Source: an uncultured Pseudomonadota bacterium
Lineage (GTDB): Bacteria; Pseudomonadota; Gammaproteobacteria; Methylococcales; Methylomonadaceae
NCBI GenBank assembly: GCA_903918375.1
Contig: CAIXED010000011.1
Span: forward strand, 44,392-108,391
Direction: 5' to 3'
DNA: 64,000 bases
The position numbers and the translations under genes are program-made. The stretch's first letter is position 1; every line of letters starts with the position of its first letter. The notes beneath the pieces are model-generated. The model was not told the origin of the DNA. It was given only the letters and a program-made list of their open reading frames with translations, and made no database searches. Of this stretch, positions 26,505 to 36,372 are shown piece by piece.

Positions 26505-27109
26505 AAAAATATCTAAAATATTTTATCAAGATATTGTTTTTTAGACCCATAGGTATTTCTATGGGCGCTGGCTCGACTATAGGCTTATTTCGGAGAATTT
26601 ATAATCCTGCCAGGATTGTCATCGGTAAAAATTGTAATATAGGTCTGATGGTAACCCTAAATCCTATTTCGAAGTATGCCAGTCAATATTTTAATGGCAA
26701 AATTCAAATAGGTGATGATGTATATATTGGTAGGTATTGTCAAATTCATGTGGTTGATTTGTTAGAAATTGGTGATGGTAGCGTTTTTAGTGAATATGTT
26801 CATATTGCCGATTGTTCTCATGGTATCAATCCTAATGCTGGCTTGATTATGCAGCAAGCATTAGAAACCAAAGGATCAATAAAAATTGGTAAGCATGTAT
26901 TTGTAGGTTATGGTTGTTCAATTTTACCCGGCGTGCAATTAGGTGATCATTGCGTTGTTGGAGCTAGATCTGTTGTTACTCATAGTTTTCCTGCTTATTC
27001 AATGATAGGTGGTATTCCAGCCAGACTAATTAAAACTTATAACGCTGAATTAGGTGTTTGGCAGGCTGTAAAACAGGATAATATCCAAGCAAGGGTGATT
27101 GGTGAGTAA
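26501..27109 (+). CDS. hexapeptide-repeat acyltransferase (WcaF/CysE-like)
   Basis: This 202-residue left-handed beta-helix protein has repeated hexapeptides, such as IGKNCNIGLMVTLNP, IGDDVYIGRYCQIHV and IGKHVFVGYGCSILPGVQLGDHCVVGARSVVT (about residues 43-160). An active-site His sits in DCSHGINP. It would O-acetylate a sugar of the repeat unit using acetyl-CoA. The ATG at 26501 overlaps the epimerase stop; an in-frame GTG at 26492 is possible. The C-terminus overlaps the flippase start by 8 bp. Confidence 0.88.
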   Translation: MKKYLKYFIKILFFRPIGISMGAGSTIGLFRRIYNPARIVIGKNCNIGLMVTLNPISKYASQYFNGKIQIGDDVYIGRYCQIHVVDLLEIGDGSVFSEYVHIADCSHGINPNAGLIMQQALETKGSIKIGKHVFVGYGCSILPGVQLGDHCVVGARSVVTHSFPAYSMIGGIPARLIKTYNAELGVWQAVKQDNIQARVIGE

Positions 27110-28538
27110 CTCTCTAGTTAGAAGATGGTTAAGTAATTCGGTATTTAACATTGCTGGTGGTATTAGTGCAGCCCTATTTAATTTATTAATTCCCGCAATA
27201 ATATCTCGCCACTTGCAGAATGATGAATTCGCGGCGTGGAGTTTGGCTTTACAAATTGTTACCTATATTAATTTATTAGGGATTGGTTTACAAACTGCTA
27301 CCGCTAGAGAAATTGCACAAGCTAGCGAGAATGGTAATCAAATAAGGATGCAAAATATTGTACAAGCTGCACAATCTATTGCTAGATTTTCGACAATAGG
27401 TGGGTTGATATTTGTTTTGATTTTAGTTGTAGCTTATCCGTTAATATTTCCAGATATACCTGAAGCTATTGTTCCCGTTTTTAGATTAGCATTGTTACTG
27501 ATTGGTATATCAACCGCAATCCAATTACTAGCACTCGTGCCAATGGGGGTGTTTCAAGGGTTACATAGAAATAATATTTTTGTTATTGTTCAGATTTTTG
27601 TCAGACTGATTACTATTCTATCGCTATGGTTTTCTACTAAGCTTGATTTTCAATTGTTGGGTTTTTCAATCATATTTTCTGCTAGTTCAATTATTTTGTA
27701 TCCTGCTATGAAGGTGGTAAGTTATAAATTATTACCTTGGCATAAAAAGATACGTTCAATCGACAAAAAAGTAAGACGCGAATTATTGATTTATTGTTCA
27801 ACATTATCTGTATGGAGTATATCTATGCTTTTAGTGAACTCAGTTGGCATAGTAATGATTGGGCGAGTCGCTTATCAAATGAGTGGTGCTTATTCTATTG
27901 CTATGTCTGCTGCAAGTATATTGGCAGGATTGTTGGGAGCCATATTTTCACCACTTTTAACAACGGCAGCATCAATGCATGCATCATTGGAGCAGCGAGA
28001 GAAATTGCCAAATTTATTATTAAGGTCTACTTTTATATGTGGTTTGGTATTGCATTTTTTGTTTTTTTTAATTTATTTATGTCATCGTCAAATTATTAGT
28101 ATTTGGGTTGGTGATAGCTATATTGAGACAGTTTCGCAACCATTATTAATTTTAGTTGGATCGCATGCACTTCGTAATTTAATATCTCCTTATGCGATGA
28201 TGTTGTTGGCTACTGGATTACAAAAAATGGCTTTAATGTCAGGATTGTTAGAAGGTCTTGGGAATTTAGTTGCTACTATTTTTCTAGGATTGGAGTTTGG
28301 TATTGTTGGTATTGCGTGTGGAACCCTGTTTGGTGCTTTAGTTGGTTTTTTGATTGCATTAATCAAAAATACTCGAAATACACCAGAATTAACGCCAAAA
28401 CCTCTATTGTTTATTGTTATAGGTTTTCTAATGCCAGTCATTTTTGTGATTCCTTTTTATTTAATGGTGATTGATTTATCTTTTATACAGATTATCGAGG
28501 GATTTGATTTTTCGGGCTTTTTTAATGGTTTGGTGTGA
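27102..28538 (+). CDS. Wzx-type polysaccharide flippase (MATE/MOP superfamily)
   Basis: This 478-residue protein is hydrophobic throughout, with about 12-14 membrane segments, and starts LVRRWLSNSVFNIAGGISAALFNLLIPA in the manner of Wzx/RfbX flippases. It would move the undecaprenyl-linked repeat unit across the inner membrane. GTG at 27102 is the likely start; TTG at 27099 is the alternative. The genes around it are translationally linked, and codon use is more AT-rich than in the flanking core genes. Confidence 0.87.
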   Translation: MSNSLVRRWLSNSVFNIAGGISAALFNLLIPAIISRHLQNDEFAAWSLALQIVTYINLLGIGLQTATAREIAQASENGNQIRMQNIVQAAQSIARFSTIGGLIFVLILVVAYPLIFPDIPEAIVPVFRLALLLIGISTAIQLLALVPMGVFQGLHRNNIFVIVQIFVRLITILSLWFSTKLDFQLLGFSIIFSASSIILYPAMKVVSYKLLPWHKKIRSIDKKVRRELLIYCSTLSVWSISMLLVNSVGIVMIGRVAYQMSGAYSIAMSAASILAGLLGAIFSPLLTTAASMHASLEQREKLPNLLLRSTFICGLVLHFLFFLIYLCHRQIISIWVGDSYIETVSQPLLILVGSHALRNLISPYAMMLLATGLQKMALMSGLLEGLGNLVATIFLGLEFGIVGIACGTLFGALVGFLIALIKNTRNTPELTPKPLLFIVIGFLMPVIFVIPFYLMVIDLSFIQIIEGFDFSGFFNGLV

Positions 28539-28550
28539 AATAAAATTTAT

Positions 28551-29459
28551 ATGATAAATCAAATATCAAAGCCATTGATTGGTATCGTGACGGTGCTGTA
28601 TAACAGTGATGAAGTGCTTCCTGGCTTTTTTAAAAGTTTATCATCTCAAGAGCAGGTAAATATAAAGCTATATGTTATTGATAATAGTCCGCATGATGCA
28701 GGTGTTAAACTATCTGAAATGTTGGCTAAAAAATTTAGTATTGATGTATATTCTATTTTTAATGATGCTAATGTCGGTGTTGCAAAAGGTAATAATCAAG
28801 GGATTCAGTTGGCACTGAAGGATAAATGTGATTTTATTTTATTGGCTAATAATGATACTGAATTCGAACCCCAAGCTATTAGAAATTTACTAGATGTTTT
28901 AATCGATACTGACGAGCAAGTCGCGACGCCAAAGATTATGTATTTTGATAAGCCTGATACGATTTGGTATGCTGGTGGGCATATTAATACGTGGTTAATG
29001 AAAACACCACATTATGGAATGCTTGCTTTGGATAATGGTCGATATGATAGTCAGATTTATGTCAATTATGCGCCGACTTGTTTTATGTTATTCAATGCCA
29101 AAGTTTTTGAAACAATAGGTGCTATGGATGAGCAGTATTTTGTTTATTATGATGATACGGATTTTGTTTGGCGTATGTCGGCAAAAGGCATAAAAATTAG
29201 ATTTGTATATAATTCAGTTGTTTTACATAAAGTCAGTTCGTCAACAGGCGGTGACCGCTCTCCGTTTAGTTTGTATTATACTAATCGTAATCGTATTTAT
29301 TTTATTAGAAAAAATCTAACAAAAATAAAGAAAGTTGTAGCTTTAATCTATATGATGATTACACGTTGTTTTCAAATACTATTAATTGAGAAACCATTGG
29401 CCAAGCATATTGTTAGGGGTGTTCGAGATGGTTTTGCTATGAAAATCGTTAGGCAATAA
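28551..29459 (+). CDS. GT-A family 2 glycosyltransferase
   Basis: This 302-residue GT2 enzyme has VTVLYNSDEVLPGFFKSL near residue 15. The nucleotide-sugar metal motif appears as ANNDTEFEP (around 99-107), and the acceptor region as YFVYYDDTDFVWRMSAKGI (about 198-216). WbbL-type rhamnosyltransferases share this architecture. It builds the exopolysaccharide repeat unit on the cytoplasmic face. It follows the flippase gene by 12 bp. Confidence 0.92.
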   Translation: MINQISKPLIGIVTVLYNSDEVLPGFFKSLSSQEQVNIKLYVIDNSPHDAGVKLSEMLAKKFSIDVYSIFNDANVGVAKGNNQGIQLALKDKCDFILLANNDTEFEPQAIRNLLDVLIDTDEQVATPKIMYFDKPDTIWYAGGHINTWLMKTPHYGMLALDNGRYDSQIYVNYAPTCFMLFNAKVFETIGAMDEQYFVYYDDTDFVWRMSAKGIKIRFVYNSVVLHKVSSSTGGDRSPFSLYYTNRNRIYFIRKNLTKIKKVVALIYMMITRCFQILLIEKPLAKHIVRGVRDGFAMKIVRQ

Positions 29460-29499
29460 GTCTTTAATGGTGAGAAATAATTATGGGTATTTGGAAAAT

Positions 29500-30588
29500 A
29501 TGAGCAAGATATTTATTAATGGAAAATTTACTGCACAGCCCACTACAGGTGTTCAGCGTATGGCTAGGTGTAATATTGAAGCTCTTGATGCAGCAATAGT
29601 GGCAAGTGGTGCTATTGATAATGAAGAATGGATATTATTGTGTCCGCCTAATGGTGATTTTCCTAAGCTTAAGGCAATAAAAATAAGATCGTTTGGTTCG
29701 CGTAAATTGGGATTACATTTTTGGGAGCAGTTTTTTTTGCCGTTAGCTAGTATCGGTGGGATGCTGGTTAGTTTTTCAGGTTCTACGCCATTATTAAAAT
29801 GGAATCAAGTCTTTACCATTCATGATGCAGCTGTTTTCGATTTTCCAAAAGCCTATACTTATATATTCCGTAATTGGTATAAGTTTTTATTTAAAACAGT
29901 AAAACTTTTTGCTAAAAAAATTATTACTGTATCTGAGTTTTCCAAGACTAGAATTCTTGACTGTTTAAAAATTGATGGTAGTCGAATCTTAGTTATTCAC
30001 TGTGGTCATGAACATTTAAGATTAATTTCTGAAGACTCATCAGTATGGCATGAGTTGGGTTTGGAGAATACTCGATATCTATTAGCTGTAGCAAGTCTTA
30101 ATCCCTCAAAAAATCTATTAGCATTAATTGAAGCTTTTACTCATGTTTCTAATAAAGATATTAAATTGATTTTGGTTGGCAGTAGTTATATGAATATTTT
30201 TTCTGAATCAGAAGTAATGTTAAATGATGAAAGGGTTGTTTTTACTGGTGCTGTTAATGATGAACAATTAAAGTCGTTATATAAAAATGCCGAAGCATTA
30301 GTTTTTCCTTCGGTTTATGAAGGTTTTGGTATTCCTCCATTAGAAGCTATGTATTGTGGATGCCCGGTTCTTGCGGCAAATGCCGCATCAATTCCAGAAG
30401 TATGTGGTAATGCGGCTTATTATTTCGATCCTTATTCAGTTAGTAGTATAACATCAGCAATAACAGACTTCTTGGATGGTATTATTCCAAAGCAACAACT
30501 GATTGATCAAGGTTATCGGCGATTAGAAAGTTTTATTTGGAAAAATAATGGAATTATTTTGCTTAAAGAGTTGAGAAGTTTATATTAA
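29500..30588 (+). CDS. GT-B family 4 glycosyltransferase
   Basis: This 362-residue protein has the GT4 fold. The N-terminal acceptor domain contains FTAQPTTGVQRMAR and TVSEFSKTRILD. The C-terminal domain contains the UDP/GDP-sugar motif PSVYEGFGIPPLEAMYCGCPVLAAN (about residues 268-292), with the conserved ExxxGxxPxE pattern. I chose the ATG at 29500 because GGA lies 5 bases upstream and family members start near MSKIFING; a frame from 29467 adds an unlikely tail. It is the last plus-strand gene of the first block. Confidence 0.9.
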   Translation: MSKIFINGKFTAQPTTGVQRMARCNIEALDAAIVASGAIDNEEWILLCPPNGDFPKLKAIKIRSFGSRKLGLHFWEQFFLPLASIGGMLVSFSGSTPLLKWNQVFTIHDAAVFDFPKAYTYIFRNWYKFLFKTVKLFAKKIITVSEFSKTRILDCLKIDGSRILVIHCGHEHLRLISEDSSVWHELGLENTRYLLAVASLNPSKNLLALIEAFTHVSNKDIKLILVGSSYMNIFSESEVMLNDERVVFTGAVNDEQLKSLYKNAEALVFPSVYEGFGIPPLEAMYCGCPVLAANAASIPEVCGNAAYYFDPYSVSSITSAITDFLDGIIPKQQLIDQGYRRLESFIWKNNGIILLKELRSLY

Positions 30589-30640
30589 TGTAAATAAGTC
30601 AGTGGCAATATATCGATGTTGTTTAATTAATTCTGAATTT

Positions 30641-32842
30641 TTATTGTTCGTTGTTTTTGTAGCTATACATGCCAAATTGTTGCATATTGACTTGTTGAAG
30701 AACAATTCCACCAATATTATTGCTGTTGTTTTTAGTTAGTTGATTTATTGCTGTTGAAATTGCTCTTCTAGGTGTTGAGTTCCATTGTAAAACCAATACA
30801 GTTTTATCAACTAAAGTTGATAAAATTCGTGAGTCTGGTGCTGTCATGACTGATGGAGAATCAAGAATTGTTAATGTATTGTTTTGACGTAGTTCGTTCA
30901 GTATGTCTTGCATTCTTTTAGATGCAAATAGATCGATGGAATTAGCAAAATTAGCTTTTCCTCTAGCTAGAATCTTTAACCCTGTTTTAGGCTCTATATA
31001 AAGTACATCATCAATTCTTAAGTCCGAATTAGAAATAAGATCAGTTAAACCTAGTCTATTACTATCAAGCTTAAATAGTTTATTGATAGTCGGGTTTAGA
31101 AAATTCGTATCAACCAATACAACTTTTTGTCCTGAAATGGCAGAGTGAGCGGCAAGTAATACAGATAGTATCGACTTTCCTTCGCCAATCATCGATGAGG
31201 TAATTAATACTGATTTTCCTTGTGTATCGGATTTGAGTAAATCTAATGATATCCTTATTGAATTGATTGCTTCGGATAAGTGCAGTTTTGGATTAATAAA
31301 TATAGAATCATTAATAGATTTTATTGGGTGCGTTAATTTTGGAATTACGCCTATGGTAGGGATCTTAAAGGTATCTAATACCTTTTCTGGTGTTCTTATT
31401 GTCGGATTCAGTATTGAAAGTGTGAAAATCAAAAGAACTCCTGAGATTAATGCAATCACAAAACTGTCTATTGTAAGTAATACTGTTCTCGGAGACGAGG
31501 GGGCTAGTGGCGTTGGTGCGAATGAAATAACTCTAGCATCTGCCTGTTCAATGCCTTGAGTTGAGGTGGTTTCTTTGAAGCGGCTTAAGAAAGTTTCAAA
31601 TAATGTCTTATTTGCATCAGCCTCTCTTTCTAATGCGTTGAGTTGTACTTGGTTTTCGTTATTTCTAGTAATTTGCTCTTCAATTTGTTTCATGCTGCTC
31701 ATTAACGATTCTTCACGAGCTTTTGCTATTTCCATATTATTACGAAAACCCATTGCGATCTTTTGAATTTCGGTATGTATTTTTGATTGAATGTCGGCTA
31801 ATTCGGCTGTGATTTGTTGCATTTTTGGATGTCGTTGACCGAGTTCAACTAACATTTCAGAATATTTTCTCTGAACTTGTGATTCTTGTTGACGTAACCC
31901 CGATATTAATAATGAATTTAGTACTTCAGAAACACTATCTATTTCACGTCCGCTACTACTAATAGCCTCTATTTGTTGATATTTTGCTTGAGCTTGTGCG
32001 TATTCGGATCTTGCTATGATTAATTGAATATTAATTTGAGAAAGTTGTTCTTGAGTTAATTCAGTTTCTTTGTTAACCTCAAGAAGCACATGAGTTTTTC
32101 TATATTGCTCAACTGCATGTTCTGAGGCAGCAACTTTTAGTTTTAATTCTGATAATTGATCATTTAACCAATCGGTTGCTTTTTTGGTTGCGTTAAATTT
32201 AGCTTGTAGTTGCCCTAAAATGTATTTATCGGCAACAGCATTTGCTGCTTTAGCTGCTAATTTAGGATTTTCAGATTGATAGGATATGGTTACAACTTGT
32301 GACCGTTTTACCTGTACCACAGAAAGTCGGCTTAAAAATGCATCAATTAACGCTGTTTTTTCGGCTTCTTGTTTTTCTTCTTGGGTTCGGGTATCAACCC
32401 TAACTAGCCCTGCTTTTTCTTTTAAGAAGGAAGGTAAAAAGTTACTTAAATTAAATTTAGAAATAAAATTTGGGGGACGAAGGCTAGGATTAAACTCTGG
32501 GTATTGGCCTAAATTTAACTCATTGATGACTGCTTGTGCTATTTCTCTTGATTTAATCACTTCCATTTCACCAATGACTGCAGAATCATCATTAAAGCTC
32601 CTAGAAATAACTTCTTCAATATCAATAACTTTTGTTGAATTATTGCCTATAAGCAATTGAGTGCTGGCTGTGTATAAAGGAGTTATTTTATGGATGAATA
32701 CTGTTGATAATATAGTAAAGAATAATGTGAATGTGATAAGTAATTTACGCTTTAACCATAAAGTGTTTATTATGTCGAATAGCCAGTTATCTTGGGGCGT
32801 GTAGTCGTCATCTAAATTGGTTTTTACAATAGAGTTTTGCAC
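30641..32842 (-). CDS. Wzc-like polysaccharide co-polymerase with degenerate BY-kinase domain
   Basis: This 733-residue inner-membrane protein has a Wzz domain with TM1 near residues 32-50 and a periplasmic coiled coil (about 200-430, Gln/Glu-rich). A GNVR region and TM2 near 455-475 follow, then a cytoplasmic ATPase from about 540. Walker A reads SSMIGEGKS. The A' motif reads VDTNFLNP rather than the BY-kinase DxDxR, and Walker B reads LTILDSPSVM. The tail has only two tyrosines (MYSYKNNEQ) instead of the usual cluster. It would control chain length; kinase activity is doubtful. It is divergent from the OPX gene. Confidence 0.88.
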   Translation of the reverse strand: MQNSIVKTNLDDDYTPQDNWLFDIINTLWLKRKLLITFTLFFTILSTVFIHKITPLYTASTQLLIGNNSTKVIDIEEVISRSFNDDSAVIGEMEVIKSREIAQAVINELNLGQYPEFNPSLRPPNFISKFNLSNFLPSFLKEKAGLVRVDTRTQEEKQEAEKTALIDAFLSRLSVVQVKRSQVVTISYQSENPKLAAKAANAVADKYILGQLQAKFNATKKATDWLNDQLSELKLKVAASEHAVEQYRKTHVLLEVNKETELTQEQLSQINIQLIIARSEYAQAQAKYQQIEAISSSGREIDSVSEVLNSLLISGLRQQESQVQRKYSEMLVELGQRHPKMQQITAELADIQSKIHTEIQKIAMGFRNNMEIAKAREESLMSSMKQIEEQITRNNENQVQLNALEREADANKTLFETFLSRFKETTSTQGIEQADARVISFAPTPLAPSSPRTVLLTIDSFVIALISGVLLIFTLSILNPTIRTPEKVLDTFKIPTIGVIPKLTHPIKSINDSIFINPKLHLSEAINSIRISLDLLKSDTQGKSVLITSSMIGEGKSILSVLLAAHSAISGQKVVLVDTNFLNPTINKLFKLDSNRLGLTDLISNSDLRIDDVLYIEPKTGLKILARGKANFANSIDLFASKRMQDILNELRQNNTLTILDSPSVMTAPDSRILSTLVDKTVLVLQWNSTPRRAISTAINQLTKNNSNNIGGIVLQQVNMQQFGMYSYKNNEQ

Positions 32843-33202
32843 AGCAGCCTCTTTAAATATGGTTTTGCATGAACAGATGGTTTTTAAGTATTATACCTTC
32901 AAATACTTTTTATTAGAATCATTTTCAATGGATGATTTTCTTTCAAAATTTTACCAAATTTTTTGTGGGTGTCATGTTTTTGGTGTTTTATTGTAATTGA
33001 CTGATTGTCTATCAATGAATGCTAAGCCCAAGGGTGCTTGTATTTGTTTAGGTTCTCTTAAACTTTTGGTATCAAGGTTGAAGTTCAATAGAAAGAGTAA
33101 TAAATTGGGTGGCGTGGTTTTTAGTAATAATGGTTGTTTTATTGCATGTTAAAAGGCGTGGGTTCGTAAAAATTAATTATTTTCTATAGGTCAGTGTATT
33201 TA
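32843..33202. promoter_or_regulatory. 360-bp divergent intergenic region of the export genes
   Basis: No gene is visible between the co-polymerase and the OPX gene, which point away from each other, so both promoters should lie here. The sequence is very AT-rich. A 6-bp inverted repeat AGTATT/AATACT spans 32888-32908. I could not fix clear -35/-10 pairs. Confidence 0.4.
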
Positions 33203-33754
33203 ATGAAATTGTTTCGGATAAATTTGTTTTTTTTGATTTCAGCGTTACTTATTAATTCTGTTTTTGCCCAATCATCTGCTCCATTTGAGCAAATTCAAGC
33301 ATCTAATTACAAACTAGGTCCTGGAGATAAAATTAAAATTATAGTTTTCAATCAGGAGGATATGTCTGGTGAATACTCTATCAATGGATCAGGGCATATT
33401 TCTTTTCCTTTGATAGGTGATGTTGCTGCTAAAGATATTACTGTTTCGGAATTAGAAAATGCTATTTGTGATAAATTAAAGCCTGATTATTTGCTTAATC
33501 CTAAGATAACAATCCAAGTTTTGGATTATCGACCATTTTATATTCTTGGTGAGGTAAAAGAACCAAAATCTTATCCTTATGTTGATGGTATGTCATTTAG
33601 AAATGCAGTGGCTATTGCTGGTGGGTTTACATATCGCGCAAAAGAAGATCATGTTTTGGTTTTTCGCAATCAAAGTAAACAGGAATTAAAGTTTGATATT
33701 GATGAAACCGCTCAGCCAGGTGATGTGATAATGGTCGAAGAGCGTTTTTTTTGA
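33203..33754 (+). CDS. short OPX-family polysaccharide export protein (class 3-like)
   Basis: This 183-residue periplasmic protein has a cleavable signal peptide (residues 1-22) without a lipobox cysteine. The Poly_export domain follows (NYKLGPGDKIKIIVFNQEDM), then one SLBB domain (FYILGEVKEPKSYPY) and the end VMVEERFF-like VIMVEERFF. Wza itself is longer, lipidated and has a C-terminal helix that spans the outer membrane; this protein has none. Such class 3 OPX proteins act with a separate beta-barrel, and one is encoded two genes downstream. Confidence 0.93.
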   Translation: MKLFRINLFFLISALLINSVFAQSSAPFEQIQASNYKLGPGDKIKIIVFNQEDMSGEYSINGSGHISFPLIGDVAAKDITVSELENAICDKLKPDYLLNPKITIQVLDYRPFYILGEVKEPKSYPYVDGMSFRNAVAIAGGFTYRAKEDHVLVFRNQSKQELKFDIDETAQPGDVIMVEERFF

Positions 33755-33812
33755 TACTCGAAATTTTTAAGTGTGATTTTAAAGTGGTTTTTAAAGGTTA
33801 TGTGTTGTTTTT

Positions 33813-35048
33813 ATGATTAGGCGTGACATAAAAATAGATGATATTCCTTTTTATGTGAAGATATTGTTAATATTTTTGCCTTGGTTTTGTATTCCAGGTA
33901 TAGGCCAATTACCAATTCCACTTGCTGTTGTTGCTTTGATTTACCTGATATTTCAGCATAAGATTTACAATAAAATACTTTTCCCTGTTTATTTTAGAGT
34001 GTATCCATTTAGGGCTGCTTTAGTTTTATTTTTTGTATATAGTGTTTTATCCGCATTATTGGGGTTGATAAACTTATCTATACTAGGTAAAACAACGCTT
34101 CACTTATATGATTTTGATGTTAGCTATACACCAATTGTATTGCAGAGATTATTTTTGTTGTCGATGTGTTTGGGTGTTATGGAAATTATGCGTAGTCAGC
34201 GTTGGGTGCTTGAAAGGGTATTGTATTATTGGTTGATTGGAATGTCTGTTGCAGTAATAATTCATGTTTTATGTAATGTTGCAATATCAGATGAGTTAAC
34301 GCGAAAAGGAAGCTTATTTAAAGAAGGTAATCACGCTGGCTTGTATTATATAGTTTCTTTTTTTTGTGGGCTTGAGTATATAAGAATAACTCGTGATAAA
34401 ATTGGATATCAGTTTGTAGCGTTAGATATTGTTGGTTTGTTGCTTACGCAAAGTTCTGCAGGAATATTGACGCTTGGGCTTACTATATGGGTAAGACAGT
34501 TATTTTTATCCAAGACAATGGCATCTTTTTTTCGAACCATTTTGATTAGTGGTGTTGCTGTAATTGTGCTATTAAATTCAATAGACTCATTTGAGTTTGG
34601 GGCTAAAATTAAAGAAAAATTATTTGAAGAAGAAATAACAGCAGCATCATTTTCAAGAATGGACAGAATGGAGTCTGTCAATATTGCTGTAACATTATTT
34701 ATGGATAATCCTGTTATTGGACAGGGGCTGCAAACCTATGGTTTTTTGACAAATGATTTATTGAAAGGTGTTCTTTTGGATGCGTATGATTTTTCCTATA
34801 GAAGGATACCTAATAATATATACGCTGAAATTATAGCTGAGCAAGGGGTTGTTGGATTTATATCTTTCTCTTTAATATTGTGTATGGTTGTTTTTATCAT
34901 TTTCAGAAATAAGCGAGACAAAAATTATAACTTTCTGGCTGGCACATTAGGTGTTTTGGGGTATTGGTTTGCCTTCCCCACCTATACGATACTGTATATT
35001 TGGGTTTTTTGGGGTATCGCTATTAATAATAGGGTAGGCAATGAATAG
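33813..35048 (+). CDS. O-antigen ligase/polymerase-type membrane protein (Wzy-like)
   Basis: This 411-residue protein has about 11 hydrophobic segments and a long periplasmic loop near residues 265-330, containing FEEEITAASFSRMDRMESVNIAVTLFMDNPVIGQGLQTYG. That loop, with its Arg residues and GxGxxxxG-like PVIGQGLQ, is the mark of the O-antigen ligase/polymerase superfamily. In this setting it most likely polymerises the repeat units. It lies between the OPX gene and the barrel gene. Confidence 0.82.
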   Translation: MIRRDIKIDDIPFYVKILLIFLPWFCIPGIGQLPIPLAVVALIYLIFQHKIYNKILFPVYFRVYPFRAALVLFFVYSVLSALLGLINLSILGKTTLHLYDFDVSYTPIVLQRLFLLSMCLGVMEIMRSQRWVLERVLYYWLIGMSVAVIIHVLCNVAISDELTRKGSLFKEGNHAGLYYIVSFFCGLEYIRITRDKIGYQFVALDIVGLLLTQSSAGILTLGLTIWVRQLFLSKTMASFFRTILISGVAVIVLLNSIDSFEFGAKIKEKLFEEEITAASFSRMDRMESVNIAVTLFMDNPVIGQGLQTYGFLTNDLLKGVLLDAYDFSYRRIPNNIYAEIIAEQGVVGFISFSLILCMVVFIIFRNKRDKNYNFLAGTLGVLGYWFAFPTYTILYIWVFWGIAINNRVGNE

Positions 35049-35082
35049 TTTTTTTATATTAATAGCATATTTTGGCTGATTA

Positions 35083-36372
35083 ATGTTTAAGCGCTTGTTA
35101 TTTATAGCTGTTTCTTTTGTTTTTTACGAAAGTGGATTTGCATATTACTCTAATGATTATGCTTATTTATTATTGTACAAAGATAAAGAAAATCTTAACT
35201 ATACCCAAAAGGGCTTTCAACTTGGTTCATTTAGAGTTAGGCCAAGACTTGATCTTGGTGAAGAGTATGGGTCGAATGTGTATAAACAGGATTCACATTA
35301 TTATCCTATTTACGATAGTTTTGTTTCTCATTTAAGGCCAAACGCAGACATTCTTTCCGATTGGAATCGGCATTTACTGAATTTTCAGATTAACACCGAC
35401 TTCGCTTCTTTTAATACTCAGCCGGATAGAAATAATTATAATGATTTAAGATCTCGCGTTGATAGTCGAATTGATTTGATGCGTAATAGTTTTTTTGATG
35501 TTGGGGTGGCATATAATAATTCACATGAGGATCGAAGCTCACCAGATCAGATCTTCGGTTTAACGCCTACGGTTTTTAATGAGAAGACTCTTGATATTTT
35601 TTATAACCATAGATTTAATCGAGTTTCAATTCGGCCGGGGATTCTAACAGGTATTTATAGTTATAAAGATATCCCCGCTTTGGATGGCCATATGTTGTAT
35701 ATGAGTACTAGAGATTCAGTTCAATATATACCATCAATTCAAATTGGTTACCAAATTCAGCCTAAGTATGAACTTTTCTTTAGATTAATTAAGAAAGATA
35801 TTTTTTATAAATATCTTGTCGAATCAAATCTCCAGGGGCTTAAATACAATAGAAATTCAACTGGTTATAACTTATTAAGTGGTATAGCTTTTGATTTTAC
35901 AGATTTGATTACTGCAAATCTTTCGCTTGGCTATCTGCAGCGACACTATATTGATGACCATTTGCCAGCTATTTCTGGTGTAAATGGTTTCCTTTCAGTG
36001 CGTTGGTTTCCAACTAAGCTAACTACTGTCAAGGCTATGGTTGCTAGAGATATTGATGAGACGACGCAAGCTGGAGTTTCAGGTATTTTTGTAACCAACT
36101 TTCATTTATTGCTGGAACACGAATTGCTGAGAAATCTAATTATTAAGCTGAATCTTAAAACAACTTATAATGATTTTAAAGGCTTTGATAGTGATTTCTA
36201 TAGTGATAATCGCACCGACCTGACGCTTGCGTCAGGTATTAGTGCAAAATATTTAGTAAATAGAAACTTTTCTTTGAGCGCTTCCTATCTTAATGAAGGT
36301 AGAACTTCAAATTATACTGCTAGTGATTATGATTATAATCAGTTAATGTTTTCGGTCAGTTTTAAACTTTAG
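35083..36372 (+). CDS. outer-membrane beta-barrel of the exopolysaccharide exporter
   Basis: This 429-residue protein has a signal peptide (about 1-19). Alternating aromatic/hydrophobic strands run to a C-terminal NQLMFSVSFKL, which ends like a BAM-recognised barrel signal. The N-terminal FRVRPRLDLGEEYGSNVYKQD resembles the EpsL/VpsM and BBP2-type barrels found in exopolysaccharide loci. It would provide the outer-membrane channel that the short OPX protein lacks. Its last 4 bp overlap the convergent WecA-like gene. Confidence 0.83.
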   Translation: MFKRLLFIAVSFVFYESGFAYYSNDYAYLLLYKDKENLNYTQKGFQLGSFRVRPRLDLGEEYGSNVYKQDSHYYPIYDSFVSHLRPNADILSDWNRHLLNFQINTDFASFNTQPDRNNYNDLRSRVDSRIDLMRNSFFDVGVAYNNSHEDRSSPDQIFGLTPTVFNEKTLDIFYNHRFNRVSIRPGILTGIYSYKDIPALDGHMLYMSTRDSVQYIPSIQIGYQIQPKYELFFRLIKKDIFYKYLVESNLQGLKYNRNSTGYNLLSGIAFDFTDLITANLSLGYLQRHYIDDHLPAISGVNGFLSVRWFPTKLTTVKAMVARDIDETTQAGVSGIFVTNFHLLLEHELLRNLIIKLNLKTTYNDFKGFDSDFYSDNRTDLTLASGISAKYLVNRNFSLSASYLNEGRTSNYTASDYDYNQLMFSVSFKL

